A stretch of DNA of 64,000 bases, taken from Algoriphagus vanfongensis DSM 17529. Its GTDB lineage: Bacteria; Bacteroidota; Bacteroidia; Cytophagales; Cyclobacteriaceae. The position numbers were made by a program, and so were the translations under genes. Positions 56,283-64,000 of the stretch are shown here, in pieces. The notes beneath the pieces were generated by a model that was not told the origin of the DNA, did not search any database, and saw only the letters and a list, made by a program, of their open reading frames with translations. The DNA lies in contig NZ_AUBX01000011.1 in the NCBI RefSeq assembly GCF_000429465.1, positions 427,741 through 491,740 on the forward strand. The letters are read 5' to 3'. The stretch's first letter is position 1, and every line of letters begins with the position of its first letter.

Positions 56283-58331
56283 ATGAAAAGATATATTCTA
56301 ACCTATTTCATGGCCTTTTTGGTGGCCAATCTTGCTTTTTCGCAAGTTGATAGAAGCAAATTTCCCGAACCAGGTCCAGCGCCTGAAATCAAAATCGCAG
56401 ATGCCGAGACATTTACTTTGGACAATGGTCTGAAAGTGTTTTTGGTCAAGAATGATAAACTTCCGAGAGTTTCTTTTACCCTGATTTTGGATAGAGATCC
56501 TTTGTTTGAGGGAGACAAGGCTGGTTTGACAGGTTTTGTGGGACAAATGATGACTTCCGGTACGACTACCCGTACTAAGGATCAATTGGATGAAGAGGTG
56601 GACTTTATAGGCGCAAGTCTTAACGCCGGCTCGACTTCGATTTCAGCTTCGTCCCTTAAAAAGCATCAGGCCAAAATTTTGGATCTAATGACTGATGTGC
56701 TGTACAATCCGTCCTTTCCGGAGGAAGAAATGGAAAGACTGAGAAAGCAGACTTTGACAGCTTTGGCACAAAGCAAAGACAATCCCAATGCGATCTCTGG
56801 AAGAATGGCTTCCGCGATGGTCTATGGAAAAGATCATCCTTATGGTGAGGTAGAGACAGAGGAGACAGTCAATAATGTGACTGTTCAGGATGTGAAGCAA
56901 TACTATCAGACCTTCTTTAAACCCAACATTGCCTATCTGGCAATCGTGGGAGATATGGATAAAAGTGAGGCAGAAAAGGTCGTGAAGGAGTATTTTTCTG
57001 CTTGGAAACCTGGAGATGTGCCTACTTTTGACTACACAGTTCCTTCCAGACCTGCGGTCAACCAAGTTGGTCTTGTAGACAGAAGCTCAGCAGCCGTGCA
57101 GACAGTAGTAGATGTCGTACAGCCGGTTCAGTTGAATATCGGGGATGAGGATTATATCCCAAGTAGACTGCTCAATCAAATCTTTGGTGGAGGATCTTCT
57201 TCAAGATTGTTTATGAACTTGAGAGAAGACAAAGGCTATACTTACGGAGCCTACTCTTCTATCAGCGCTGATAAATTGGTGGGCGAAATATCCGCCAATG
57301 CCTCTGTTCGTACGGAAGTGACAGACTCTGCCATCGTGGAGATTTTGCATGAGTACAACAAGTTGGTAGAGGGCGGAGTGACGCAAGAAGAGCTGGATAA
57401 GGCGAAGGCTTATTTGACAGGGTCATTTGGACGATCTCTGGAGAGTCCTGCTACGATTGCCAACTTTGCTTTGAATATCGAGCGATATGACCTTCCAGCA
57501 GACTACTACAAGACTTATCTTCAAACCATGAATGCGATGTCTGTTGCGGATATCAATGCTACAGCCAAAAAATTAATGGATCCATCAAAACTGTATATTA
57601 CCGCAGTGGGAAATGCAGCCGAGATCCAGAACAAGTTGGCTCAGTTTGGAGAAGTGAAGCTGTATGATAACATGGGCTTTCCTGCCAAGGAACTGACAGC
57701 AGATGCAGATATGACTGCAGAGAAAGTATTGAGCAAGTATTTGGAAGCTATCGGTGGAGCCGAAAAGGCAAAAGCTATCAAAACGGCCACCATGAAACTG
57801 GATGCAGATGTGATGGGAACTGCCCTGACGATCGAGATGTATTACGATGCTGAGGGAGGCAAATATTCTCAAAAAACTTTGGTAGGTGGCAATGTCATGC
57901 AGATGACGTCGATTCTTGAAGAAAGCGGATCAGTGAGTGCTCAAGGGCAAAGCATGAATTTGACACCGGAGCAATTTGCCGATGCCAAAGTGAATTCATA
58001 CCTATTCCCAGAGGCTTGGCTGGCAGAGTTGGGTTACAAGGCTACCTTGGATGGTTTGAAAGATGTAGAAGGAACTCCAGGCTATAAAGTGATCATGGAG
58101 TCTCCTGCAGGAGCCAAACTGATTAATTACTATGATGCTGAAACTGGCTTGAAAATCAAAAATGAAAATCCATTGTCCGGTGATACCTTCTTCAAGGATT
58201 ATCAGGAAAAAGAGGGCGTGCTACTTCCTATGACCTGGGTTATCAAGTCTCAGATGATTCCGGTTCCTTTGGAAGGGAAAATGAGTGCTGTCGAGATCAA
58301 TCCTCCTTTGACAGAAGAGGATTTCAAATAA
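56283..58331 (+). CDS. M16-like protein, metal motif lost, with extra C-terminal domain
   Basis: 682 residues from ATG 56283 (signal peptide KRYILTYFMAFLVANLAFS). The first ~450 residues follow the M16 layout (FTLDNGLKVFLVKNDKLPRVS, LLNQIFGGGSSSRLFMNLREDKGYTYGAYS), but HxxEH is replaced by GFVGQM, so it is the non-catalytic partner of the upstream peptidase. Residues ~470-682 form an extra domain (VLSKYLEAIGGAEKAKAIKTATMK ... YDAETGLKI) like the outer-membrane lipoprotein-sorting (LolA/LolB-like) fold. The gene follows its partner by 27 bases. Confidence 0.9.
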   Translation: MKRYILTYFMAFLVANLAFSQVDRSKFPEPGPAPEIKIADAETFTLDNGLKVFLVKNDKLPRVSFTLILDRDPLFEGDKAGLTGFVGQMMTSGTTTRTKDQLDEEVDFIGASLNAGSTSISASSLKKHQAKILDLMTDVLYNPSFPEEEMERLRKQTLTALAQSKDNPNAISGRMASAMVYGKDHPYGEVETEETVNNVTVQDVKQYYQTFFKPNIAYLAIVGDMDKSEAEKVVKEYFSAWKPGDVPTFDYTVPSRPAVNQVGLVDRSSAAVQTVVDVVQPVQLNIGDEDYIPSRLLNQIFGGGSSSRLFMNLREDKGYTYGAYSSISADKLVGEISANASVRTEVTDSAIVEILHEYNKLVEGGVTQEELDKAKAYLTGSFGRSLESPATIANFALNIERYDLPADYYKTYLQTMNAMSVADINATAKKLMDPSKLYITAVGNAAEIQNKLAQFGEVKLYDNMGFPAKELTADADMTAEKVLSKYLEAIGGAEKAKAIKTATMKLDADVMGTALTIEMYYDAEGGKYSQKTLVGGNVMQMTSILEESGSVSAQGQSMNLTPEQFADAKVNSYLFPEAWLAELGYKATLDGLKDVEGTPGYKVIMESPAGAKLINYYDAETGLKIKNENPLSGDTFFKDYQEKEGVLLPMTWVIKSQMIPVPLEGKMSAVEINPPLTEEDFK

Positions 58332-58351
58332 AAATTTAGAATTTGAAAAGA

Positions 58352-58390
58352 AGAAGGCTGCCTTTGCTGAAAGGGCAGCCTCTTTTTTTC
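58352..58390. terminator. Bidirectional terminator
   Basis: Stem AGGCTGCC / GGGCAGCCT with flanking A and T runs, between convergent genes. Confidence 0.88.
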
Positions 58391-58395
58391 ACTAC

Positions 58396-60036
58396 TTACT
58401 CCATCCATGTTTTCCGAAGTGTGTTTTCCTCTTCGATTTCAATAGTCAGTTTGGGGAAATAGGTGGTGTCACTCATCGCATAACTTTGTTTGTGGACGGT
58501 GCCATTAATTCGTTGAATCCGTAGTTCGATCTTTTCAGGACTGAATTTCACTTCTTCGACCAGGTCACCTATCATGAGTTGATGGTAAGCCGGGCTATGG
58601 GGATGTATTTTTTTTATTTGGTCTTCTGCTAGGATTACACCCAAGTGATGTGTCAATTTTGATTCGTGTGGCTTGGAAGCGATGTTCAATCCAAGATTGC
58701 CTATTTCAGACTTGAGGAAATCAATGATGGATTTATTGCCTGCGATGTAATCTTGGAAAAACAGATCAGCATTCCAGTTTTTAGTATTTCTTGCTATGAG
58801 TTGCCAAAAGGAATAATGCCGGTATCCTCGCTTTTGCTTTCCAAATTTGAGCCAAGCTAGCTTCATAATCTGCGGAAGTGAGTGCCCGTGTTTCAGTAAA
58901 ACAATATCTAATGCAAAGGCAATTAGGGCGCCATTGGCATAGATGTTTTGTTTTCTATCAGGAGCACCTTCCTGATAGCCATCCAACCAGAGGTCCCTCG
59001 AAGATTCTAGAATTGACTGATGCATCCATCCAAAGTGCTGAGCGACGCGGTTGAGGGTTTTTTCTAGCTCTCTGCTATACTCAGCTAAGTCAAAGAAACC
59101 TGATTTCAACAGATAAAGATCCCCCATGTAAGTAGTGATCCCTTCTAGTATCCAGCCTGTGTCGCTGTAGTTTTCTTTGGAAAAATCGTAAGGGTAAAGT
59201 TCCGACGGACGAATCCTGCATACGTTCCAGCTGTGATAGAGCTCATGCGAACTCACGCCGATCAAGTCGGCGAGGTTTTCTTTATTCTGTAGTTCCGTAG
59301 CAGGACCGTAGGTGATCACAGTGCCTTTTTGATGTTCTACACCATGGTAATGCTTATAGGGTAGGAGTTGGTAGATGAAGTGGTATTCTTCTTCTGGGAA
59401 TTCCCCGAAGTCTCGGATTTGTTTTTGTGTAAACTGCTCAAAAACCTGCAGGAATTTTTCCTTTTCAAAATGGATTTCGCCATGAAACCACAAGTTGAAA
59501 TGAGTGCCCTCTACCTCATAGGTCCATTGTGTGAGTTGCTGAGCAGCCAGCAAAGTCGAGTCTGCCAGTTCCTGAAAATCCTTGGCGAGATATCCATCTT
59601 TTGTAGCGGGAAGTGTGCAGATGACTTTTGGGAAATGGGGGTTAGAAAACCGAATGGAGTAGGGAATATTGGCAATTCCCTTGACCTCTAGACAGCAATT
59701 CACAAAATTGACATAGACCTGCTGGTCATCTATCCATGAGGACCCGGCATCCATCTTGCCCGCAAAATACTCGTATCTGACGCTGTAGACTCCACTAGCT
59801 TCTGCGGAGAAAGTCCAAGAATCTTTGCTTGTCTTCGAGAAAATCACAGGAGAGCCATCGGGCTGAACAATGCTGAACTCCCGGATATTTTGTGCATAAT
59901 TTGCCAGCTGATACCTTCCTGCACGCCATGCGGGCAGCTGTAACTGGATTTTTGCAGGAAACTGAATCGGGATAGAAAGTTGGATTTGAAGGTATTGAGA
60001 GCAAGGATTTGCGGTGGAAAGGGTGTATTCTAGCAT
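58396..60036 (-). CDS. M61 family glycyl aminopeptidase-like metallopeptidase
   Basis: 546 residues. N-terminal beta domain (LPAWRAGRYQLANYAQNIREF), zinc motif HELYH in GVSSHELYHSWNVCRIRP and third ligand Glu in WILEGITTYMGDLY, then the M61 C-terminal domain with a PDZ-like tail (PAYHQLMIGDLVEEV). It cleaves N-terminal glycine or alanine from peptides. No signal peptide seen, so it is cytoplasmic. The ATG at 60034-60036 is a good start. Confidence 0.92.
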   Translation of the reverse strand: MLEYTLSTANPCSQYLQIQLSIPIQFPAKIQLQLPAWRAGRYQLANYAQNIREFSIVQPDGSPVIFSKTSKDSWTFSAEASGVYSVRYEYFAGKMDAGSSWIDDQQVYVNFVNCCLEVKGIANIPYSIRFSNPHFPKVICTLPATKDGYLAKDFQELADSTLLAAQQLTQWTYEVEGTHFNLWFHGEIHFEKEKFLQVFEQFTQKQIRDFGEFPEEEYHFIYQLLPYKHYHGVEHQKGTVITYGPATELQNKENLADLIGVSSHELYHSWNVCRIRPSELYPYDFSKENYSDTGWILEGITTYMGDLYLLKSGFFDLAEYSRELEKTLNRVAQHFGWMHQSILESSRDLWLDGYQEGAPDRKQNIYANGALIAFALDIVLLKHGHSLPQIMKLAWLKFGKQKRGYRHYSFWQLIARNTKNWNADLFFQDYIAGNKSIIDFLKSEIGNLGLNIASKPHESKLTHHLGVILAEDQIKKIHPHSPAYHQLMIGDLVEEVKFSPEKIELRIQRINGTVHKQSYAMSDTTYFPKLTIEIEEENTLRKTWME

Positions 60037-60075
60037 TATTTAATCAATTGACATTCAATAAATGTAAGTCGGTTG

Positions 60076-60106
60076 TTTGAATTTCAGAAAAGGCTACATA
60101 TCTTTG
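60076..60106 (+). promoter_or_regulatory. Promoter of the rpmH-rnpA operon
   Basis: TTTG at 60076-60079, a 19-base spacer and TATCTTTG at 60099-60106: an exact Bacteroidota promoter, with about 75 bases of leader before rpmH. Confidence 0.85.
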
Positions 60107-60186
60107 CAGTCCTTTTTGAGGGGTAAGCCATTTGCTTCTCTTCAAAATAGAAGCTAAACGAAAGAAATCAGTTAAAGATATAAGTC

Positions 60187-60345
60187 ATGAAAAGAACATT
60201 TCAGCCTTCTCGCAGAAAAAGAAAAAATAAGCACGGCTTCAGAGAAAGAATGTCTTCTGCTAACGGTAGACGAGTGCTTAAAGCTCGTAGAGCAAAAGGG
60301 AGAAAAAAATTGTCCGTTTCCTCTGAAAAGACCTTGAAGAAGTAA
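60187..60345 (+). CDS. rpmH: 50S ribosomal protein L34
   Basis: 52 residues. The sequence [20 protein letters not shown], followed by [22 protein letters not shown], is the L34 signature. Normal L34 is 44-46 residues; the C-terminal [10 protein letters not shown] tail is the longer Bacteroidota form. First gene of an operon whose promoter is clear; rnpA follows after 47 bases. Confidence 0.97.
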   Translation: MKRTFQPSRRKRKNKHGFRERMSSANGRRVLKARRAKGRKKLSVSSEKTLKK

Positions 60346-60392
60346 TTCTTCGGGGTAATTTCGTAAGTTGCAGTTAGATTTCTGTCCTTGCG

Positions 60393-60782
60393 ATGAACTA
60401 CAGATTACCAAAGAGTGAGCGGCTTTATGCCCAAAAAGCTATCAAGGAACTTTTTAACGAAGGTTCCTCTTTTTTTTTATACCCCTTCAAGGTCATGTAC
60501 CTCAGCAAGGACGGGGAGGATGCGTCTTCACCTCAGGTCCTTTTTTCAGTTTCTAAGAAAAAGGTGAAACGAGCCGTGGGCCGCAATCGCCTCAAAAGAA
60601 GAATTCGGGAGGCGTATCGCCTTAACAAACATTTGCTTCAAAATCCCGATCGTAGCCTGTATCTTGGCCTGATCTATGTGTCATCAGATGACCTGAGTTT
60701 TGCCGAGATTGAGAAAAAAGTGAAAATCATTTTGGAAAAGACATCCACTCTCATCACACGAACTACCGAAAGCCATGAATAA
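60393..60782 (+). CDS. rnpA: Ribonuclease P protein component
   Basis: 129 residues, standard size. The RNR motif is complete in KRAVGRNRLKRRIREAYR, and KVMYLSKDG ... VLFSVSKKK is the preceding strand region. It binds RNase P RNA and helps mature tRNA 5' ends. Preceded by rpmH as in most bacteria; its end overlaps the S41 protease start by eight bases. Confidence 0.96.
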   Translation: MNYRLPKSERLYAQKAIKELFNEGSSFFLYPFKVMYLSKDGEDASSPQVLFSVSKKKVKRAVGRNRLKRRIREAYRLNKHLLQNPDRSLYLGLIYVSSDDLSFAEIEKKVKIILEKTSTLITRTTESHE

Positions 60783-62436
60783 AACAATAAAAAATCGTCT
60801 TCTACTGCTAGTAGGGGCAGGACTGCTTATTAGCGGTTTTTTTGCTTTCACTGTCAAAAATGACAAGCTATTCACCCTCGCTAAAAACATAGATATTTTT
60901 GCGACTCTGGTGAGAGAGCTGGATTCTTACTATGTAGATGAGATTGATCCGGATGAGTTGGTGACCATAGGGATCAATGCGATGCTGGAGGAGTTGGATC
61001 CCTATACTGAATATGTGCCTGAGGAAGAGTCAGCTGATTTCAGAATGCTGACGACCGGGGAATACGCAGGGATCGGAGCTTTGATCGGAGGACGCGGAGA
61101 TGGGAATATCATCATTATGCCTTACACTGGATTTCCGGCTCAAAACGCCGGTTTGAAAATTGCGGATAGATTACTCCGAGTGGATTCCGTTGATGTTACG
61201 GAAAAAGTAACCTCTGATGTGTCGGAGCTACTCAAGGGGCCAGCGAATACACCTGTTTTCATTCAAGTGGTGCGAGATCGGGATACCTTGGAGTTTAATC
61301 TGATGCGAAAGAAGATTTCGCTGAAAAATGTGCCTTACTATGGGAAGCTGGATGAAAAAACCGGTTATATCAAATTGGGAGATTTCACGACCAATGCCTC
61401 AAACGAAGTGCGTACAGCACTAGTCAGCCTCAAGGAACAAGGGGTTGAAAAGTTGGTGCTTGATCTGCGTGATAATCCAGGAGGTTTGCTGAACGAGGCG
61501 GTTGAGATTGTCAATCTATTTATTCCTAAAGGAAAAGAAGTCGTAAAGACCATAGGGAAACTTGAGAATGTGAATTTCACCTACAAGACTACCAAAACCC
61601 CGGTAGATAAGGATATTCCTCTTGTCGTATTGATCAATGAGCGAAGTGCTTCAGCCTCTGAGATTGTCGCTGGAGCTTTGCAAGACTATGATCGAGCTGT
61701 TTTAGTTGGAAGAAAATCTTTTGGCAAAGGATTGGTGCAGACTACCATTCCTTTGACCTATAATGCTCAGATGAAAGTCACTACGGCCAAATACTATATC
61801 CCAAGTGGTAGATGTATTCAGGCGATTGATTATGCACAAAGTCGGGAAAACGGCGAGCTGATCTCTGTTCCGGATTCTCTGAGAAAGGAATTTAAGACTA
61901 AAAATGGAAGGATTGTATTGGATGGGGCTGGCATCGAGCCAGATTCCACTGTCGATGCAAAGTCTTATGCACCGATCACCTATAGTCTGGTGGCGCGTAA
62001 TCACGTCTTCGACTTTGGTACAGAATACTTTTATAAGCATCCGTCCATTGCCAATCCGAGAGAATTTGAGATTTCAGATCAGGAGTACGAGGGCTTTGTC
62101 TCTTGGCTGGATGGCAAAGAGTATGACTACACGACTTATTTGGAAAAGTCAGTGGAGGATATGAAAAAAATTGCCGAAAAGGCTCCGTATTACGATGAGA
62201 TTAAGAGTCAAATCGATTCGCTGGAAAAACGTGTACACCATAGCAAAGAACAAGATTTGATCACCTATAAGGACGAAGTCAAAAAAGTGATTTCCGAGGA
62301 GATCATTTCCAGGTATTATTTCCAAGAAGGTATGATCGAAGCGGGGCTGGATGAGGATAAGGATATCCAGCAAGCGATGAAGCTGCTGGATTCTCCACAG
62401 TTAGTTCGTTCCATCTTGACTGCTTCTGCTCCATGA
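60775..62436 (+). CDS. S41 C-terminal processing protease (second copy)
   Basis: 553 residues. Membrane anchor at about residues 9-25, helical region with LDPYTEYVPEEE, PDZ domain (PAQNAGLKIADRLLRVDSVDV), and the S41 core with NERSASASEIVAGALQDYD (Ser) and GRKSFGKGLVQTT (Lys). Compared with the copy at 8819-10486 it lacks the poly-Glu tail. It overlaps rnpA by eight bases and tsaB by four, so it is in the rpmH-rnpA operon. Confidence 0.95.
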   Translation: MNKTIKNRLLLLVGAGLLISGFFAFTVKNDKLFTLAKNIDIFATLVRELDSYYVDEIDPDELVTIGINAMLEELDPYTEYVPEEESADFRMLTTGEYAGIGALIGGRGDGNIIIMPYTGFPAQNAGLKIADRLLRVDSVDVTEKVTSDVSELLKGPANTPVFIQVVRDRDTLEFNLMRKKISLKNVPYYGKLDEKTGYIKLGDFTTNASNEVRTALVSLKEQGVEKLVLDLRDNPGGLLNEAVEIVNLFIPKGKEVVKTIGKLENVNFTYKTTKTPVDKDIPLVVLINERSASASEIVAGALQDYDRAVLVGRKSFGKGLVQTTIPLTYNAQMKVTTAKYYIPSGRCIQAIDYAQSRENGELISVPDSLRKEFKTKNGRIVLDGAGIEPDSTVDAKSYAPITYSLVARNHVFDFGTEYFYKHPSIANPREFEISDQEYEGFVSWLDGKEYDYTTYLEKSVEDMKKIAEKAPYYDEIKSQIDSLEKRVHHSKEQDLITYKDEVKKVISEEIISRYYFQEGMIEAGLDEDKDIQQAMKLLDSPQLVRSILTASAP

Positions 62437-63125
62437 GTCAAATCCCAATTCTCTCTATAGAAACTTCCACTGACGTGTGCTCTGTCGCGATTCATCTTTC
62501 GGGAGAGCTCAAGGCTTGTGCAGAACTGAATGAAAAAGGTGTGCATTCAGCGAAGATTATGAGTTTGATAGAAGAAGTGCTTCGTAAAGCTTCTTTGCAA
62601 ATTTCAGATTTGAAAGCAGTGGCAGTATCTGAGGGGCCGGGTTCTTATACCGGGCTGAGGATAGGTGTTTCTACGGCCAAAGGACTTTGTTTTGGTTTGG
62701 GTATTCCGCTGGTAGCGGTGAATACACTGCAGGGTTTGGCTTTTCAGCTAAATCAGGCCGATAAGCAAGCCACAATCATAGCCTTGTTGGATGCCAGAAG
62801 AATGGAGGTGTATAGTCAGGTGTTCTCTGCTCAAGGGGAGATTTTGAGAGAATTGAAAGCAGAAGTGCTTGATGAATTGATTTATGCCGGCTATTTGGAT
62901 CAAGGTCTGGTTTACTTCATTGGAGATGGAGCTGGCAAGGCAAGTTCCTTGATTCAGCATCAGAATGCTCAATTTTTGGAGAACCAAGTTTCTGCCAATT
63001 CTGTTGGTGAAATTGCATGGCTGAAATATGAAAAGCAGGAATTTGAAGACCTGGCTTATTTCGTGCCCAACTATTTAAAAGAATTCAAAGCACTTCATTC
63101 TAAGAAAAACCCCTTATTGGCATGA
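62433..63125 (+). CDS. tsaB: tRNA threonylcarbamoyladenosine biosynthesis protein TsaB
   Basis: 230 residues. ASKHA-fold motifs: ILSIETSTDVCSVAIH at the start, AVSEGPGSYTGLRIGVSTAKGL in the middle and ALLDARRMEVYSQVF. TsaB partners TsaD and TsaE to make t6A37 in tRNAs that read ANN codons. It is inactive alone. ATGA overlaps link it to the S41 gene before it and the DUF2480 gene after it. Confidence 0.95.
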   Translation: MSQIPILSIETSTDVCSVAIHLSGELKACAELNEKGVHSAKIMSLIEEVLRKASLQISDLKAVAVSEGPGSYTGLRIGVSTAKGLCFGLGIPLVAVNTLQGLAFQLNQADKQATIIALLDARRMEVYSQVFSAQGEILRELKAEVLDELIYAGYLDQGLVYFIGDGAGKASSLIQHQNAQFLENQVSANSVGEIAWLKYEKQEFEDLAYFVPNYLKEFKALHSKKNPLLA

Positions 63126-63631
63126 GTGAGATAGTCAACCGAGTAGCGCAAAGTAGCATTGTATCTGTTAATCTGGAGGAAGGATACCCTAGAGAAGAAA
63201 GAGTGTTGTTTGATCTCAAGCCTTTCTTATTTCAGGAGTTGGTGTTGAGAGAGAAAGATTTTCGGGCTCAGCTAAAGGAACAGGATTGGTCTACCTTCGA
63301 AGGGAAATGGGTTGCAGTGACCTGTAGCGTGGATGCAATTATACCTACTTGGGCATATATGCTCGTTGGGACATATCTGGAAAATGTCGCTAGTGGCTAT
63401 GTGCTCGGAGATTTATCTGACTTGGAAAACCACATTGCGAAGATTCATGTTTCTAAATTTGATGTAGAATCAGTCAGAGATCGACCAGTTGTGATCAAGG
63501 GATGCAGTGAATTGCCGATCCCGCTTTATGCGTATGGAAGTCTCCTTTCCTTGGTTCAGAACCACGCAAAGTCCATAATGTATGGAGAACCGTGTAGTAC
63601 GGTACCACTTTTTAAAAAGCCAAAGTCTTGA
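63122..63631 (+). CDS. DUF2480 family protein
   Basis: 169 residues matching DUF2480, a Bacteroidota-restricted family: EIVNRVAQSSIVSVNLEEGYP at the start, LVLREKDFRAQLKEQDWS, and TCSVDAIIPTWAYMLV with a conserved Cys. No signal peptide or membrane helix. Function unknown. It ends the rpmH-rnpA-S41-tsaB operon, overlapping tsaB by ATGA, so a role in tRNA or translation biology is possible (inference). Confidence 0.85.
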   Translation: MSEIVNRVAQSSIVSVNLEEGYPREERVLFDLKPFLFQELVLREKDFRAQLKEQDWSTFEGKWVAVTCSVDAIIPTWAYMLVGTYLENVASGYVLGDLSDLENHIAKIHVSKFDVESVRDRPVVIKGCSELPIPLYAYGSLLSLVQNHAKSIMYGEPCSTVPLFKKPKS

Positions 63632-64000
63632 TTCTGAATCGGCTGTGAATTTACTTTAAAAAACTTCTCTTTTTTTTTGGTGGTAGGTATTGTGGACTCG
63701 GATAATTCTCGGATATTTGCACTCCCAATCGACGCAAACGGCGCTGGGAAAATTTGAAAAACGGGGTAGAGCAGGAGGATGGTTCTGGTGATATCGGGGC
63801 CGATGAAATGAGAGAGCAGAGACGTTGAAAAAAATATTTCAAAAAGTTTTTGTGATTGAAAAAACTTCTACTACCTTTGCAAACCCAATCGGAAAGAGAT
63901 CGGGAAATAAAAACAGAAAAACACGGAAAACGGGCTGAATAGGCAGTTTTTTGGCAGAAACCGGAAACGACCGGTATCAAGTTCTTTGAAGTGATGTAAG
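63632..64000 (+). other. Intergenic region ending in a probable rRNA operon leader
   Basis: 369 bases with no plausible coding frame. It contains an exact promoter at 63849-63879 and a leader with GTTCTTTGAAGTGATGTAAG at the window edge; TTCTTTGA just before the 16S gene is typical of Bacteroidota rRNA operons (from memory). The operon itself would lie to the right. Confidence 0.6.
63849..63879 (+). promoter_or_regulatory. Strong Bacteroidota promoter, probably of an rRNA operon
   Basis: TTTG at 63849-63852, a 19-base spacer and TACCTTTG at 63872-63879, then CAAACC: same -7 box and spacing as the tRNA-Val promoter at 3321. A long untranslated leader follows. Confidence 0.85.

Noticed and set aside
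60187..60345. Chromosomal replication origin near rpmH
   Set aside because: No dnaA gene, DnaA-box cluster or AT-rich unwinding stretch was seen; rpmH alone is not evidence in this phylum.

Overview
The window is a chromosomal segment from a free-living member of the Bacteroidota, most like an Algoriphagus/Cyclobacteriaceae-type Cytophagales. This placement is an inference from protein flavour (DUF4421, DUF2480, BatE-like TPR-SH3 protein, PafA-type phosphatase, LytTR systems, many lipoproteins and Tat-type sugar-oxidation proteins). It also rests on promoters of the Bacteroidota form TTTG-N19-TAnnTTTG, seen in front of the tRNA-Val genes, an M1 peptidase, gap, rpmH and at the right edge. No CRISPR array, insertion sequence or phage structural gene was seen.

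Layout. 1-8.5 kb: a cut glycosyltransferase, a DUF4421 protein, an ALDH7-type aldehyde dehydrogenase, two tRNA-Val(TAC) genes with a decayed third copy, a TonB receptor, an M1 metallopeptidase and a secreted VOC protein. 8.8-19.4 kb: an S41 protease; an operon of hemerythrin protein-ruvX-def-nitrilase; monomeric icd; and a LytTR response regulator overlapping a beta-propeller LytS-type kinase that carries a G10 homopolymer. 19.5-23.0 kb: an accessory island that starts AT-rich, with membrane-anchored small GTPase, tail-anchored protein, unknown 242-residue protein, zinc-motif repeat protein and HNH nuclease in one tight operon, facing a cytoplasmic trypsin-like protease. This is the best candidate for an undescribed system. 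23.2-29.3 kb: gap, a second M1 aminopeptidase, a membrane LytTR regulator and a Lys-Pro-Arg-Lys tRNA operon.

29.3-39.5 kb: a BatE-like protein, then a divergent sugar-oxidation locus. It combines a GMC oxidoreductase with its small subunit, a cytochrome c, three TIM-barrel isomerase/epimerases, a Gfo/Idh/MocA oxidoreductase and a DUF1080 hydrolase. Together they look like a periplasmic glycoside 3-oxidation (3-keto-sugar) pathway. A four-helix sensor fragment and a GH16 glucanase follow. 39.6-48.0 kb: homogentisate dioxygenase, PafA-type phosphatase, M24 aminopeptidase, an ArsR-like regulator, a YjjG-type nucleotidase and pruA. 48.3-54.7 kb: fabG, lpdA, DUF2721, a glycerophosphodiesterase, ltaE and rarA.

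54.9-64.0 kb: an active/inactive M16 peptidase pair, an M61 peptidase, rpmH-rnpA-S41 protease-tsaB-DUF2480, and at the right edge a strong promoter and leader that probably belong to an rRNA operon whose 16S gene lies just outside. Most genes are separated by clear intrinsic terminators, many of them bidirectional between convergent genes.
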